From Massariosphaeria phaeospora (lineage: Eukaryota > Ascomycota > Dothideomycetes > Pleosporales), in assembly GCA_011032825.1 (NCBI GenBank), contig JAADJZ010000015.1, positions 496,001 to 560,000 of the forward strand: a DNA stretch of 64,000 nucleotides. Direction: 5' to 3'. How positions within the stretch are numbered: position 1 is the first letter of the stretch; every line of letters begins with the position of its first letter. Made by a program: the position numbers and the translations under genes. The notes under the pieces are model-generated. The model had not been told where the DNA came from. It saw nothing but the letters and a program-made list of their open reading frames with translations, and did no database searches. Of the stretch, positions 1 to 13,100 are shown piece after piece.

Positions 1-1608
1 GTCGGGAGAGCTTAACCAAGTTAAACGTTACTTAATTAAGTTTGGCCAGTTTGGCATGTGGTTGTGGAGGCCACTAGCACATCATCCACGCGCAATGTGT
101 TAGGTTCAACGGAGTGCAAAAGGAAAGTGCAGAGGTCAATTTCAACCACAACCCAAGGGAACCGCCACGACCCAAGAGAACTGTAGTTTGTTCTCTGCCA
201 TCGTCTTCTGGGCTTAACGGCTGATGGTTTCGCGAACCTGTTCTTGTCCCCGTCGACCGCTCTGTGGACCTTCATCCCTCGCCTTCCTTTATTTGTGCAA
301 CCTTTCATCACCGATTGTACACTCTCTCGATGTTCTACACAGTCTACAGGGTTATGGCACCGATCGAGAGAATTGGCATCACCGTTATAAAGAGTTGATA
401 CATCTGACACACTGTGCCATGTCTCGAAACGAGCTAGTCAAAGGGGAGGGTAAAATCAAGGCTGTCTCTGTGGGCAACCAGTCCTGCCGGCGGTGTTGAA
501 TGCCCCGTATCGTCGGTTTTTTGGAATGCCCCTGGTCCTTACATCTGACTACCCCTCAAGCAAATATGCTTGGTATGAACTCGAGGTTACATGGCAGGAC
601 CCGTCGAATCTGATCACCACGATCATGTCTCTGACGGACAATATTCTCTCTCTGCCAGGTAGCGTTGCCAACCTCAGAGCGAGCGTTGCTGTCCTGTGCC
701 TGAGGAATCTGGGCTTATCTGTCCCCGGCCTGTGAACCCTTCAAAGGTAGCATGGTTGCGAAAAGGCATTGGAGGGGAACAGAGGGAACAAGCAAAATGT
801 CGGCGTCGAATGGAAGATGTTTGGGTGTTTGTTACGCAGCGTATTGACTTCTTCGAGTGGGAATTATTCAGAGCACGTAGGAACGGACGACTTCTCATGC
901 CCCCTATTAGTAGTACTAGGTAGTAGAGGCTTGCAGCAATAAAGTTGATTCGAGTTGGTTGTTACTGGGTACGTCAACATGTAGGTTTCACTTGCCCGAA
1001 GGAGTTTAGCGCGGTTGACGTCTGTCTCCTTATCCTTGGCTTGAACATAGCTGACTTTCAAAAGACTATCGCTACTACTGTGCCAGGCACTGGAGAGTGG
1101 CTAGGTTGCGCTGCCCTGTCCGCTGGGGGCACACACTCTTGAAGTGCTGAGCTGAGTGGCTCCAAGGTCACTGCCACGACCAGCCTCTGTCGGAAGACTC
1201 GATTGCGGGGACGTCAACTCGGCGGGAAGATGGCTAGGGATCGAGATCGAGACCAACCAACATGTTCATCGTCGCGTGGTGGGCACCTCAGATCGGTCGG
1301 TGAGGCAGGTCGCGCCTTCCTTTGCCAGCCGATCTCCCGCGGTTACCTAAGGCTCTCCCCTTGCCATGCCCTTCTCCCCCGCAGTGAAAGTCGTCTCCTC
1401 CGCAGTGAAGTCGTGTGACTCATAGTTCCACTGTATTGGGACGCTTGAGTACCCCAGTGGCCTCCAGGCAGCTACTCGCGATGTCACGATACTGGGTTGC
1501 CTGGCCAGAGGCGACCCGAGCCCCGATTGTTTTGATACGACGCGTTGCTCGACCGACAACAAAACACACCCTCTTGACCCGCAATCAACGTCGAACCTCG
1601 TCTCAGCA
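1..1608. other. Gene-poor stretch, no supported gene
   Basis: I see short overlapping open frames on both strands but none with consistent codon character, splice-site support or a recognisable motif. The last 200 bases are probably the leader of the small gene that starts at 1609. Nothing else is assigned. Confidence 0.5.
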
Positions 1609-2439
1609 ATGGCAGCAGACAACGCCCTCCCAATCAATACAGCTCGTCTCATTGGGGTCATGGCTGAAGCTATGGCGAGCACTGTGGCCGAGCAACTTGT
1701 CCAGGCACACAACCTCATCTGGACCGACCAGGAGCAGAAAATGATGACCACAGGCATGGGAACACATCAGGAGATTCAGGCTCGTCTTGACCTGATGCTA
1801 ACTCAACTCTGGGGTCGATCACTCCATCGGCTGGGGGTGCGCAATGCGCTCACCGTCGACATCGGACCGTATATCAGTAAGTGTACGTATTGACTCGGCA
1901 AGGATTACAGCTAACTATAGTAGATTCGCTCCCTTTCCACCCGAGCCTCTCCCTCGTCCCCGGTCGTCTTATTCAAGGGCCCGACGGATTCCCAGTCAAG
2001 GTCGCCACCGAGGAATTCAAGACGGCTTTCGCCGAAGCCTTCGCTGCTAAGCTCACTCGGGCTGTCGAAGCTAAAGGCGCTCTGGTATATGCTACCTTCA
2101 TGCGAGAGCAAGCCCTCCACAACCACAGTCATGGTAACAGTTCCGGTCTCGCAGGTTGTCTGCTCCGTCTCGTCGAAGACGAACACGAGATCTCGATGCG
2201 CGGCGGAGTCAAGCCTCTAATGACCTTCGAAATCAATTGCCAGGACTGCGCTCAAAAGCATATGGTAAGGGTTCTCGAGTAGGGGCATCGACACGCATAT
2301 GCATCGAGACAGGATTATCTACCGGGCTTGAGCACATACACTCTTGACTTTCTATACCCAGCGATCGCTGAAGTTTTCAAGGGAGTTGTTTCGCTCGGAT
2401 TTACGAACAATGGGTCAGCATCAGGCAGGGTTGCTCTGA
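1609..2439 (+). CDS. Small hypothetical protein, three exons
   Basis: I do not recognise this protein. Exons are 1609-1876, 1921-2264 and 2362-2439, giving 229 residues. Intron 1 has a GTAAGT donor and a CTAAC branch site just before the TATAG acceptor. Intron 2 has a GTAAGG donor and a CCCAG acceptor. The frame stays open across both joins and stops at TGA 2437-2439. Residues 1-90 look helical and polar; residues 170-205 are His/Cys-containing (one short CQDC). There is no signal peptide and no obvious membrane segment. An acceptor 3 nt downstream of intron 1 (after 1923) would remove one residue. The start is the first ATG of the frame that leads into the spliced product. Splice consistency supports a real gene; the function is unknown. 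Confidence 0.55.
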
Positions 2440-3640
2440 TAGCTTGGGTTTGCAATGGGGCGTCGCGGTATCTCCACGGAGGCCTATGACGCGCTTCCTT
2501 CCACAGTGGGAAATGGAAGGCTCTTCTCGGTTTATGATTTTCATGCATGGTAGGCTAGGTCTTGGGCTAGGTCTTCGGTGTCATAGCGAGTCAGAGCAAA
2601 TCTTCATCCAATTTCTCCCACGTCTACCTAATTGTGCTTCTCCGTGTCAGCTTGTCGCTTTGTGCGCGTTTCTTGTCTTCTCCAGCTTCGTTCGGAACAA
2701 TCGCTCGAGGAGTAGGCGCAACTACGACTCGTCAGACCCCGAGTCGAGGTAAGATGCTGAAGGCCGGCCGAGAGGAAGTAGAGGAGCTCGCGACTATAGA
2801 GCGACGTCATCTTAAGACGCGTTCCCGACGACGATATCGCGTGCGAGGCAGCCCCCAAGCTACGATACAAAGATACCCATTCTTCTCATGCTCGTCTATC
2901 TCTCCCTCCGATGCTACCGTGATCCATCTCAGTCACCCCGCTCGCGTCACAACAGCAGGCAGAGAAAATTTTCACGAGCTCAGAGCGGGGCCTCATTTCG
3001 AGTGAGGGCCTCACTCACTATAGACGCGCTAGCTTGCTGCCCGGTGAAGCGCGTCGCCTCGCCCACTCGATACGGTGATACACCTCACTGGTTCCGAGGC
3101 ATCTGCGTCCTACGAGCTCTACTTACAATGCCTACTATACTAGCTACGATGAGGCTCTTCAAACATAGAGGTGGATTATCTACAGGTTGCTCAAAACTCG
3201 TCGGCCGTCGAGAGGGTCGCCCGAAGTCGGAGTGCCTCTTCTCTCCCTCCTTTCCAGCCTCACACACATAGCGGACAGCAGAGCCGATTAAGGTCCTCAC
3301 TCTGTACAGGCGCACTATCTTACTGCCTGATCTGTATGGCAAAGCCCATCTCCTTGCTCACCCCGATACGGTGATACACCTCACTCACTTTCCGCCTCAC
3401 CCTCCGAAGAGCCTGCGCCGCTATCGGCGCCCTCCCCTCTATCGGCGCCCTTCACTCTATCGACGCCAGCGCGTGCCCGCCCTCTGGCCCTTCTAGACCC
3501 TTCCATGGGGTTCTCACCGGCTGCCTTTTGCCGAAACCGGTTTAGCGGGGTGGTTTCTATCGCCGCCAAGACCGCAATCCACCCTCACCTTCACCTATTA
3601 CCCTCCTCCCGCCCCTCTTATCGGCCATCGACCAGGCAAC
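2440..3640. other. Intergenic DNA with short direct repeats
   Basis: No convincing gene. A 22-base direct repeat (beginning CGATACGGTGATACACC) occurs at about 3068-3089 and again at 3364-3385. A degenerate tandem of CTCTATCGGCGCCCT-like units lies at about 3418-3470. The open frames here are short and lack splice or motif support. Confidence 0.5.
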
Positions 3641-3655
3641 AGACTTCACCTCGCC

Positions 3656-3740
3656 TCACGTGTTCGGCCTAGCGCCGTCTCTGGGCTGGGTATATAAGCA
3701 CCGCCTGCCCCCCGCCCTCCCTCTCTCTCTTCCTCCACAC
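3656..3740 (+). promoter_or_regulatory. TATA-type promoter, plus strand
   Basis: A CACGTG E-box (about 3656-3661) is followed by TATATAAG at 3691-3698 and then a strongly pyrimidine-rich tract (about 3710-3760). That is the usual layout of a fungal core promoter reading to the right. A branch-site/acceptor pair (TGCTAAC-CTTCTAG, ending about 3861) downstream suggests a spliced transcript. No clear protein follows. Confidence 0.5.
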
Positions 3741-4354
3741 ACCACCAACTTTTGGTCCCCTCAGGCAACCTCCAAAACGCCTTCGAGTCAACGCCTCCGG
3801 TCTCTACATCGAGAAGTACCCACATCCCTTCCACTCTTCTTCATTATGCTAACCTTCTAGCTCAGATCATCCTTCAACATGACATCATCCTGTCATCACT
3901 CCACTTCAACATGACTTGACTTCAACATCGCCTCAAGTCAACCTCATCCTTCCTTCGTCGAGTCGAGTCGATTACGTCACACATCCAATCCAATACCATC
4001 TCGAGTCATCCATCATACATCGCATCGCTTCATCCATCGAGCTATCCATCAACGGTCTTCATCATCGGTCCATCATCCATCGACCTCATCCATCCATCTT
4101 GGTCCTTGATCCATCGACCTCATCCATCACTTGGTCTCATCCTAGCCTACCTTGGCTTGTATCTCGACCTTGCTCAACATCGATGTCCCCATTCCCTTGG
4201 TCTGACTCCATCCTCGACTCGACTCTCATCTCAACTGTTCGACTTTTCTTTTCTGGTATTGGTGGTGGATTTCTTTGGCTTTCCTTTCGATTCATCCTCC
4301 AGGTGTCAGGTCTCTTGGTCTGGGTGAATGCTAACTTGGGGTCGATGCTTGCTG

Positions 4355-4520
4355 GGTCGTGTGGTAGAGGGTCTTTGTACCTGGCCTGCCCAGCAAGTGT
4401 TTCTTGGTCTGTCATCGGTCGAGTGGAAGAGGGTCTTTGTACCTGGCCTGCCGATGCTTTCCTCTAAGAAGTTCATGTTTGCTTGGTCGTGTGGTAGAGG
4501 GTCTTTGCACCTGGCCTGCC
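4355..4520 (+). repeat. Three-copy tandem repeat of about 65 bp
   Basis: A 33-36-base core (GGTAGAGGGTCTTTGTACCT and flanks) is present at about 4355-4391, 4417-4452 and 4485-4520, spaced 62-68 bases apart, with few substitutions. The intervening spacers are less alike. Confidence 0.75.
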
Positions 4521-4719
4521 TTGCAACATGTTCTGACCCTAAAATTTTCCTGCTTGGACCTTTTGTACTTTGGCATCTGAGGGTGGATCTCTTTCTGTCT
4601 TGTTTGGTTGGGTGGTTGTTGGACTTGGTATCGGTTGCTTCTTTCATGAACATAGTTGGAAGTCAAAAGTACTTCGTAACATCAATTAAGTTCATTCACA
4701 TCATCACATCTTCTTTCTT

Positions 4720-4860
4720 CTTTGACTATGCTTGTGACTTGTCTCTACTATGCTTGTGTCTCAACTATGCTTGTGACTTATCTCAACTATGCTTGTAGTA
4801 TCTTCGCTCTACTATACTTACATACATACACACATACATACACACATACATTCACACTAC
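4720..4860. repeat. CTATGCTTGTGACT repeats and a CATA microsatellite
   Basis: Four or more copies of an ACTATGCTTGTG-like unit lie at about 4722-4797. They are followed by a (CATACATACA)n/(CACA) microsatellite at about 4816-4855. Confidence 0.7.
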
Positions 4861-5199
4861 TACTTTACCTTCGTCTTATCCTCAACTCATCCCCTCTATT
4901 GCATTGCATAACACTTAATTAACTACATACTTGCTACACCTTCTCTACACCTACTACCTTACCTATCCTATCCAACCTATCCACATACTTCTCCTCTCCT
5001 CTTATCTCTCTCCTTCGATACAAACCTGCCCTAGTTTAACTCTAAGTCAAAGTCAAAGTCTAAGCACTACCTATCCTCCAATAATCCTGCAACTCTCCGA
5101 TTCTCCAATTCTCCAATCCAATCCGTATACGCACACGAACCAACCATCAACCTTACCCTTAATATTTAATTAATCCCGCCATCGCTACAGCTAACCAAC

Positions 5200-6156
5200 G
5201 TCGCGCAACCTCATTCCTCGCATATCTCCAACCTAGCGTTTTGTTTCTGTCTGCTTGTAAGTAATCGCTGCGACATTGCGCGTCTAGCTTCCATGTCCCC
5301 AAATCAAATTACATGCACGACAACCATAGCGACTCGATACCTCCATCTAACATACATAGCATGAGCTTATATGTATAGGTAGGGACCGACCTTCTCATTG
5401 CTACCTACCTACACACGCAACACGAGCCAATATCCTAGCGCGTCTTACGCTTCGCGCAAACAGCGCGTAGGGCAAACGAGTCCAACTGTAGCCCCACCAC
5501 CGCAACGCCAACAGGCGAACCTAGACAGACATCTCTAACAGAGTCGAAAAACTTTAGTTGTTTCATCTATATCTAGGCCTCCCAGCCTCCCAGCCCCGCC
5601 CTTTCGGTGGCCCACTCTTCCCTCCACCCAACGAATCTAGTGAAAATCCGAACCGAGAAAAAAACCACACTTGTTTTCCCCGTCATCCATCCTAATCCTC
5701 GTGCTAACACAACAATAAGACCCCGTTAACCAGCAATACCCGCCAGATGTTCGTTCCCCAAAGAAGAGCCCCTCTCCCTCGATCGTACTCAAGCTTGTTC
5801 GACTACCCAGCACTCCCACCACTACTAGCTAAGCAAAGCAACACCACCCCCAATAGTAATCCGGATCGAACAAAGAGTAAACGGGTGAGCTAAGTTGATT
5901 GCCGAAAGTGCAGAACAAGAAAAGAGAGTAAGTGGGAGAGAAAACTCGGGGCAAATAAGTGGACGACAGCGGCATATGTCGAACGAAGCTTCTGCTAGGA
6001 GTCCTGGGGGAAACGAAGCGTGCCCAAGCAGCCAAGCAAATCGTGCCGTGCTGTGTCGTCGTGTGCTGGCACACCTACACGCAGTCGATCGACAAGCAGA
6101 AACCCAGAGTCGAATTGGAACGCTTCAAAAACCCAGGGTATCTCTGAAGAAGATCC
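5200..6156. other. Intergenic, downstream of PKC1
   Basis: No gene supported. The part next to 6157 is expected to hold the 3' untranslated region of PKC1, which is transcribed leftwards. I cannot point to a specific polyadenylation signal with confidence. Confidence 0.4.
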
Positions 6157-9100
6157 TTAGTTGAAATCGGCCGAATAAGAGAAGCCTCGGAATTCTTCTT
6201 GCATCGCTTGCGAAAGAACTGTCAGATGTTAGTAACGAACCTTATATGGTAGCAACAACACCATCTGAGCTTACCAGATTGCACTGGCGTCAGCACCGGC
6301 GTCACGCTTGTAAACTCCGTGTCAAAGTTGCTGGTGTCAGTAGGACTGGTAATCTGCGGAATGAACGGCGCCGGAATCCTTTTGTGGTATACATCGTCCC
6401 AGTTGACGTTCCGGAAGAACGCATGACTCATAATTTCTTGCGCGTCGGTAGGGCCGGAGCCTAATCGTAACTCGGGTTCGCGAGTGAGCAGTTTCTGAAG
6501 GATGGAGACAGAATCACGGGGCATGTGAATAGGGTAAAGTGGCTCGTCTGCTAGGATGGCATCGTAGATCTCGTCTTCGTCCTCGCCACGAAAGGGTGAC
6601 TGTTGGAGAAGCATCTGATAGATGAGCACGCCGAAAGCCCACCAGTCAACGGCGCGACCGTATTTCTTATCGAGAAGGATCTGTATTGCGATGAGTGCAT
6701 GCTTTCGATTGAGACCATATGAACAAACTCACTTCGGGTGCCATAAATTCAGGTGTACCGCAAAAAGTGCTCGTGGTCGAGCCATACCACATTTCCTCTT
6801 TACACAACCCGTAATCGGCAATCTTGATATGCCCATCCAATGTGAGCAAAATGTTATCCAACTTAAGATCCCGGTAAATGACGCCGTTCTCGTGGAAGTA
6901 TTTTAGCGCGAGACAGACCTCGGCGGCGTAGAATCTGAGAGATAAATTAGCGTCATTTGCAAAGATTGTTTGGAGCACATACTGGGCCCGCTTAGTTCCA
7001 AATTGGCCGCGTTGGATGTGCAACATCAGGTCTCCACCACTAATGTACTCAATGACGAAATACACCCTGGTTTCGGTCTGGAAACAGGCGTGTAGATTGT
7101 ACAGGAACGGGTGGCGTTCTTTGTTTGCAATAAGAAACACCCGTTTCTCAGACCTAATACTTTCCACTTCGTCGTTCTCGATGATGAACTCTTTCTTCAA
7201 CACTTTGATGGCATACAATTGTTTCGTACTTTTGGTTTCGGCTAACATGACCTTTCCAAAATTACCTTTTCCAAGGACCGCAAGGAAGTTGAAGTGATCG
7301 AGGCCAATTCGCCTACCAGGACCCTGTGTATTTGCTGGAGGAGTGACCTTGTGTTCAGGGGCCTTGGTCATAGCAGTGGCTGGCTGTACCTGTTGTGGCG
7401 GCTGCTGTCGCCCTTCAGGCTGATGAGGGGGTGGTTGTGGTTGAACTGATGGGAGTTGTTGCGGTTGTGGTTGTTGTACTTGGTGCTGTTGCTTCGATTG
7501 AGCTTGTTGTGGAGGCTGCGGTAGTGGGTAGGATTGCTCTCGCTGGTGCTGGGCTGCTGGGGCCTGAGGATGTGATGGTGGATAATTCGGTATATTCGCA
7601 TAGTCTCGTGGGTTGTAAGTCTGCTGCGAAGGCTGTTGCTGAGGCATGCGCTGATCTTGCGGATAGCCGCCTGACGCTCTTGAACCTGGTGGTGACATTT
7701 CTGAGTTGGCACGTTGGTATGGGCCAGGGGGTTTCCCCATTGCAGCAGCAGCCGCGGCCACTGGCGTTGTTTGAGACGATTGGGCCCGAGGACCAGATGG
7801 GGGTCGTTGCGAGGTTGGGGATGTCGGAGTTGGAGTGGCACTGGAAGTGGAATACGACGCGCGTGCTGCGTCGACAGAGGTGGCTGACGGACCATAAGAT
7901 TGCTGGCGTGGAGGAGCAGCACCATATTGTTGATCTTTACCGTACGAGTACCTATCAGGCTGTGCTGGTGGTTGTGGCTGCGGCTGCGGCTGCGTTTGCA
8001 GTTGGGGCTGTTGTTCTTGTTGTCCAGACTGACCGGGTGGAGGTGGGAATTGTGGTTGAGAAGAGGATGGTGTCATCGATTTGGATGGTTGGTGGGGTCG
8101 GAGTTTCCGTGTACTCATAGTAGTTGGGCCAGACGCCGATTGCCCTCTCCTGGTTCTCTTGATCTCCATCAGAATCTGATTAGCTACCTCCATGGACATG
8201 CCACAGAAGTCTGGAACAAAGTGGACGCATGCAGCGTGACAGGTGAGACCGCATTCTAGACAAGGTTAGTGTCTGTTCCCGATCTGATGAACACCACACG
8301 AGCATACCTGTGCATTTCTTGCTTTGCTTCCGACCCAACGGCAGAATGTATCCGCAGTGGCAGCACCAATTCGCACCCACGTTGGAGAAGTTTTCGAATC
8401 GATGAGGAATGCGGTGATTGATTTTAGCTTCGTCTGGATCCGTTTCCGCATTTGACTGCGTGATGCACTTCGTGACCACTTTAGGGTAACACTTTTTGTG
8501 ACAGGTGTATTTGCAATCTGAACATTGCATGCCAGCAGCATATTTGAGGAAGTCCCCACACAGAGCACAGCGCATAATGTTGTAGAACTGCTGCTGAACG
8601 AACTTGTGGCCATACTGTTCAATCACATCCTCTTTGCGTTGGCGAATCGCGCCTTTTCGGCCAAGTCCAGCATCGAAAGGCTGCTTGTTCCTAGCTTGTT
8701 TGACTGAACGTCGTTAGCATAATGTATGAGAGTTGAAACCAAGATAACCCACCGAATGCCATCGTCAGATGTATACGCCCCACGGGCTCTAGAGCGAACC
8801 ATGCGTCTGCGTAGATCGGTCCGGTCTGTGGCTGCGGGCCGCCCGAGCCAGCTGGGCCTCCCGGCCTCATGCCACCGGGACCAGGGCCACTAGCACCAGC
8901 AAAGTTTTGGCCCGGTGGTGGCTGGAATTGAACGTCAGGCTGCGGACCTGCCATCTTATCCGCAGATACCCAGCCAGTGCTCTGGAGCTCAGCCTCGACT
9001 TTCTTGCGGCGCATCTCCTCAGCAATATCCGATATCCGAATCCATTGCATGCCGATCGGAAGAGGATACTCGGTTGTCTTGTCGTACACGGTTATCTCAA

Positions 9101-10136
9101 TCTCGTTCGCTTTGTCAATATCGAATTCGTGTATCTCGTCCGCCCAACGATCGTTCCTAGATGGTTTTGTTTTCCCCTTGAGAGTATCCTCCACTTTGAG
9201 GTAAACGAACGTCTCAGGGCCTCGACTAAAGCGCCCTGTAGATGCATGGTCGACGTCTGCAACTGCGTGGATTCGGAGAGAGAGGTGACCACTCAGGGGT
9301 TTTCGCTGGCTAGGCACGTTGAGACTGTCGTCTGTGTGCAGGTTAGTACAAAATCGAACGCTAGACGTGGGGGCTTACCATCTGCATCAGTGCCCTCCAC
9401 ATCGACATGGAGATCTTCATAGCGCTTTAGTGACTGTTTCAACAACTGAATTTTTTGATTGCTCTCGATGCGCTTAGCTTCGGCGTCCGCTCTGCTCTTT
9501 CGGTCTCCTTCAATTTGATACAGCCGCGCCATCTTCTCGAAACCATCTTTGTACTGCTTCTCCACACTAAGCTTAAATTCGAGCTGGGACAACATGAGCT
9601 GGATGCGGGGCCCTAGATGCGGGGTGTCGTATTTGATAAGGTCTGCAAGAACAGTTAGAGTATGTCAGTACATCTCAGACCAAGCAGCACCTACCGAGCT
9701 TGCTGTAATGAGGGCGTTTTGGCTGCTGTGAGCCTGGCGCTGGAGGGGCATATGGGGCTCGTGGTGGCATGAGGCCCTGGCCGGCGCCGAGGTTGGTGTA
9801 GCCGCTCTGTTCGCCGTAACCGCCATCGTCTTGTCCCATGTATCCGTTGAAGCCGTCTTTGGGGGGAGGAGTCAGCGGGTTGGCAGCATTCCTTGAGGCC
9901 GACGCACCTTGTAGGCCCATGGTTTGCATGTCAGCGGTCGTCTGCTGCATTTCCACTTCTCGCAGCTTTGACTCCAAATACTCGATATTGCGGCGGCCGT
10001 CTCGGACCTGGCCGTCTAGCCGCGATAGCACGGCCGGGTTCTGAGTCGACTGGCGCATGGCATTGGCCCCGTTGATCATGTTCTTCTCCCGGTCAATCTT
10101 GCGCTGGATACCAGCGGCCTTCTCTTTGTGGTCCAT
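6157..10136 (-). CDS. PKC1: Protein kinase C, PKC1 type
   Basis: Rho1-activated kinase at the head of the fungal cell-wall integrity MAP kinase pathway. Eight exons: 10136-9695, 9642-9379, 9331-8753, 8703-8308, 8255-6983, 6934-6733, 6680-6275, 6218-6157; the seven introns are 47-56 nt. The product is 1207 residues, near the usual fungal length (S. cerevisiae 1151). Visible domains: HR1 Rho-binding coiled coils (about 1-75 and 150-230), a C2-like domain (about 247-345), two C1 zinc domains with full His/Cys sets (about 461-509 and 530-578), a long Gln/Pro-rich linker (about 600-870) and an AGC kinase domain from about 880. The kinase has GKGNFGKV, the YAIKVLKK lysine, [11 protein letters not shown] in place of DFG (usual in fungal PKC1, from memory), a [10 protein letters not shown] activation loop, a PVLTPV turn motif and an FRGFSY hydrophobic motif. 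The start Met fits the family N-terminus. Confidence 0.95.
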
Positions 10137-13100
10137 GTTGGGCGTGGTCTTTGATAGCCGGCGCAGTGTGCGTTAAAGGCGTCTCTTTGCTGGGGGGAGC
10201 GGCCAGTGGTGGTGTGCCTGGCGAGCGCAGTGTGCGTGTGGATGGCGTCGATGCCCAAGCGGGCTGCGAGTGGTGTGATGATAGCGGCTAGCTTGGTCGC
10301 GGGTCGGGAGAAAGAATAAAAGGAAGATTGTGACGAGCACGGGAAGGGTAGCAATGATGGTGGCCGCAGACGGGGCGCTGGCACGCTGGGTAGAGGCGTA
10401 CTGTCAAAAGGTGACGGATCTACAGCTCCAGCGCGGGCGCGTGTGGCTGAGCCGCCCGCGATCTCCTTTGCTGTGCAGCGGACACTGGCCAGACGAGGTG
10501 AGGTGCCAGAGTCTACCGAGAGCGCAGGCGATGGTGGACTGGGAGAGCGAGTCGTGAGCGGCTACGATTATGACGGAACTCAGGCTTGGGGGAAGGTGTG
10601 ATGGTGGGGGATCGAAGTTAGCGGGGCCTGGAGGCTGGGCAGAGAAACGGGAAATCCCAACACCAAGAACCCGCGGGCAGTCTGCGCATGAACGACGTCG
10701 GCCTGTAGGCAGTCTATTTAGCATCTGGAAACTCGCTTTGCCTGACTATCCGTCGTCTATCTGTCACACTCTGACGGCACGCACGTCGGCCCATGGATGA
10801 TGATCTTGGGGAACAACAAATATCACTTGTGGAACCCACAGTCAATGCTGTTGCACTCACACCCGCTCGCAATGCTGATTCCCATGCTCAGCGGCTCTAG
10901 TTCGGCTTTTGCACTCGCATGTTGCTCCCTGACAATCCTTTCTACGCCGCATGGCCGTTGCGCGGCACATGGACTTGCTTACAAGGCTTGCGTCATCTCT
11001 TTCAAGGCTCCACGCGAAACAAATGACCGCGGGATGACACCTGCGCATCTAAGCTATGCGCGGGGTATATCGATGGATGTTCGCCTCTTTCATAAACCTC
11101 ACGGATCGAGTACTACGGATAGCGCCATCGTATGTCCTCCTTACGATCGGTCAGTGGGTGGTGTAGTGTGCACTTTCCACTACTGAAGCTCCCGATGAAT
11201 ATTGACTGCGGCTCGGCAACCCTATTCGATTCGACAGCAACACCAACCAACGTACGCTAGTCGCTCTATCAAGCATTACCTAGTGTGGAAGATACGGTAG
11301 GCCTGCTCAGGGAAGCTTTTACGATGTCAGGAGACTAGTAGTGCTACGGCTGTAATTGCACGCCAAAACTAGTTCACAGTAACAATCCTCAGCAACTTTC
11401 AAGATTGACGCTTGCTGGACCTGTTTTGCTACAAATCGCCGGAGATGTTGGGGACCTCGTCATTTGAATCAAACAGTCAAACCATCCGTCGGATTGAAGG
11501 CACCGAAATAAATATCTCAATCAAGGATCAAGAAAATACATCAGAGTAATATTTAAAACAGAAGCTGATGACTACCAGACGAGAAAGCCTGGAATTTGCT
11601 ATCAGTTCTGCGATACAAAGGAAACAGAGATACAGTAGCTAGTTCGACGTCAAAGCATGCATTGGTGTCAATAGTTACCACATCGACGTGCATAGCAAGC
11701 AAACTAACATCACCCTTCGATGGCATATTCAAATGTTGCATACTGATACAACACTGAGCCTACAACTAAGTCTCGACGTGCGAATATGGACTTCGAAACT
11801 GCTTTGGCCTGACTTGGCGAATGTAGCTAGCAAAGATCGAACTGGATGGAAGATCCTAACAACATGGAAGGGTACGCTGTCATCTGTAAGTCTCATGTGG
11901 AACCTGGAACATGGTCGAGCGCTGAAGGCAAGTGCAGTCAGTCAGTTTTCGACTTTCAATTCCAGAGTATACTGCGGATTTGTCAGATATGATATTCCTA
12001 CCCAGGATCTGGCTCGCAATTCCAGATCAGGCGCACCGCGGCATCCGAAGGGCAAATACTGGATGCAGTCGAGAGCGGGTTATGTAATACGCTGACACCG
12101 ATGTTGACTCCAATTTCTGACCTTCGGGGCTGCCTAGACGACTTCTGCCCAACATCTACGGCCACTGGCTAGACTGAGCTCTGGATTCGCTGGCTCCTCT
12201 CCCACTATAGTCTTACCACGAATGTGTGTAGGACAGCATGTTGGATGCTTGGCATGGTTCTTGAGCCGGGCGGCTAGGTTCGAGGAGCGTGCCGCTCGAT
12301 GTGACAGGGCTCGCTACGACTTGCCCGAAGTGACGTCTAGACTGCGAGCTTGTGGCCCCCTCGAGGCGGAAGATTTGGTCGGAGCGCCTGGCGGGCCTTT
12401 CTGCATCTGGCGCAGAGTGCATCGGGCTGCATGCATGTTGCTCGTCGGCAGTGCTGGGCAAGTGCGGAGAAAGAGACGACAGCTCGATGAAGGCGTGCGG
12501 GTTGATGGGGATTCTGGCAGAATCGGACGACCGGGACAGGACAGCACCTAGAGCGCGCCGTCGGCGGGCTAGGATCGAGGTTGCCGGGCCGGATGCCGTG
12601 TGAAGCAGCCGAGCCGAGTGCGTCGTTCGAGGTGTCGAAGTCGATGGCGCTCGTAGAGGGTCCTCATGGCAGCGGTCGAGACGGCGGAGAAGAGGGCTCC
12701 GCGGCTGGCGCGCCAGGGCAGCAGCAAAAGCAGCAGGAGCAGTCGTGTTGGTCTGAGAGAGGGCGGGTGCAGCGATAATGTATGCGGTGCGCCCGCCGTG
12801 GTACAGAGAAGAGGCGGCCATGTAGGAGACATATCTACCGGCCGCGGTGCAGGCTGGGCGGAGCAGCTCACCACCAGCTGCACGCTTGGCCGGCCGCCTG
12901 CCGACACCTAAACATCGGCCTGGGCCCTGCTCGTCATCTCGCTCCCGGCCGCTGTCCTGTGTCCTGTGTCCTCCGCTGAGCGCATTTCACTCCCGAGCTG
13001 CCCTGCCCGCCCGCCGCGACCGTGTCTTGTCCGCTCTCAGCCGCCGCCGCCGACTCCAGCGCCTTCGTTCCCCAAGCATCTTGACCACAGACTACAACGC

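Larger units (their letters stand above)
3740..5200 (+). ncRNA. Putative non-coding or decayed transcript with repeats
   Basis: This stretch lies downstream of the TATA promoter. It is pyrimidine-rich, with TCATCCATC-type low-complexity sequence to about 4140. The first ATGs (about 3879 and 3911) open frames of only a few codons. A frame that stays open from 3916 to 4467 has no ATG start and looks like repeat translation. I therefore prefer a non-coding RNA or a decayed gene. Transcription itself is inferred from promoter and splice signals only. Confidence 0.25.

Noticed and set aside
3916..4467. 183-codon plus-strand frame
   Set aside because: Starts from a non-ATG codon and reads through TCATCC-type low complexity and a 65-bp tandem repeat, so the peptide is repeat translation.
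7395..8120. 241-codon plus-strand open frame opposite PKC1
   Set aside because: It is the reverse of the Gln/Pro-rich linker of PKC1; repeats of CAG/CTG-type codons keep the opposite frame open.
12213..12821. 202-codon minus-strand open frame
   Set aside because: It lies in a GC-rich interval where stops are rare. Composition is Ala/Arg/Ser-rich without motif, domain or splice support, and overlapping frames of similar length exist on the other strand.
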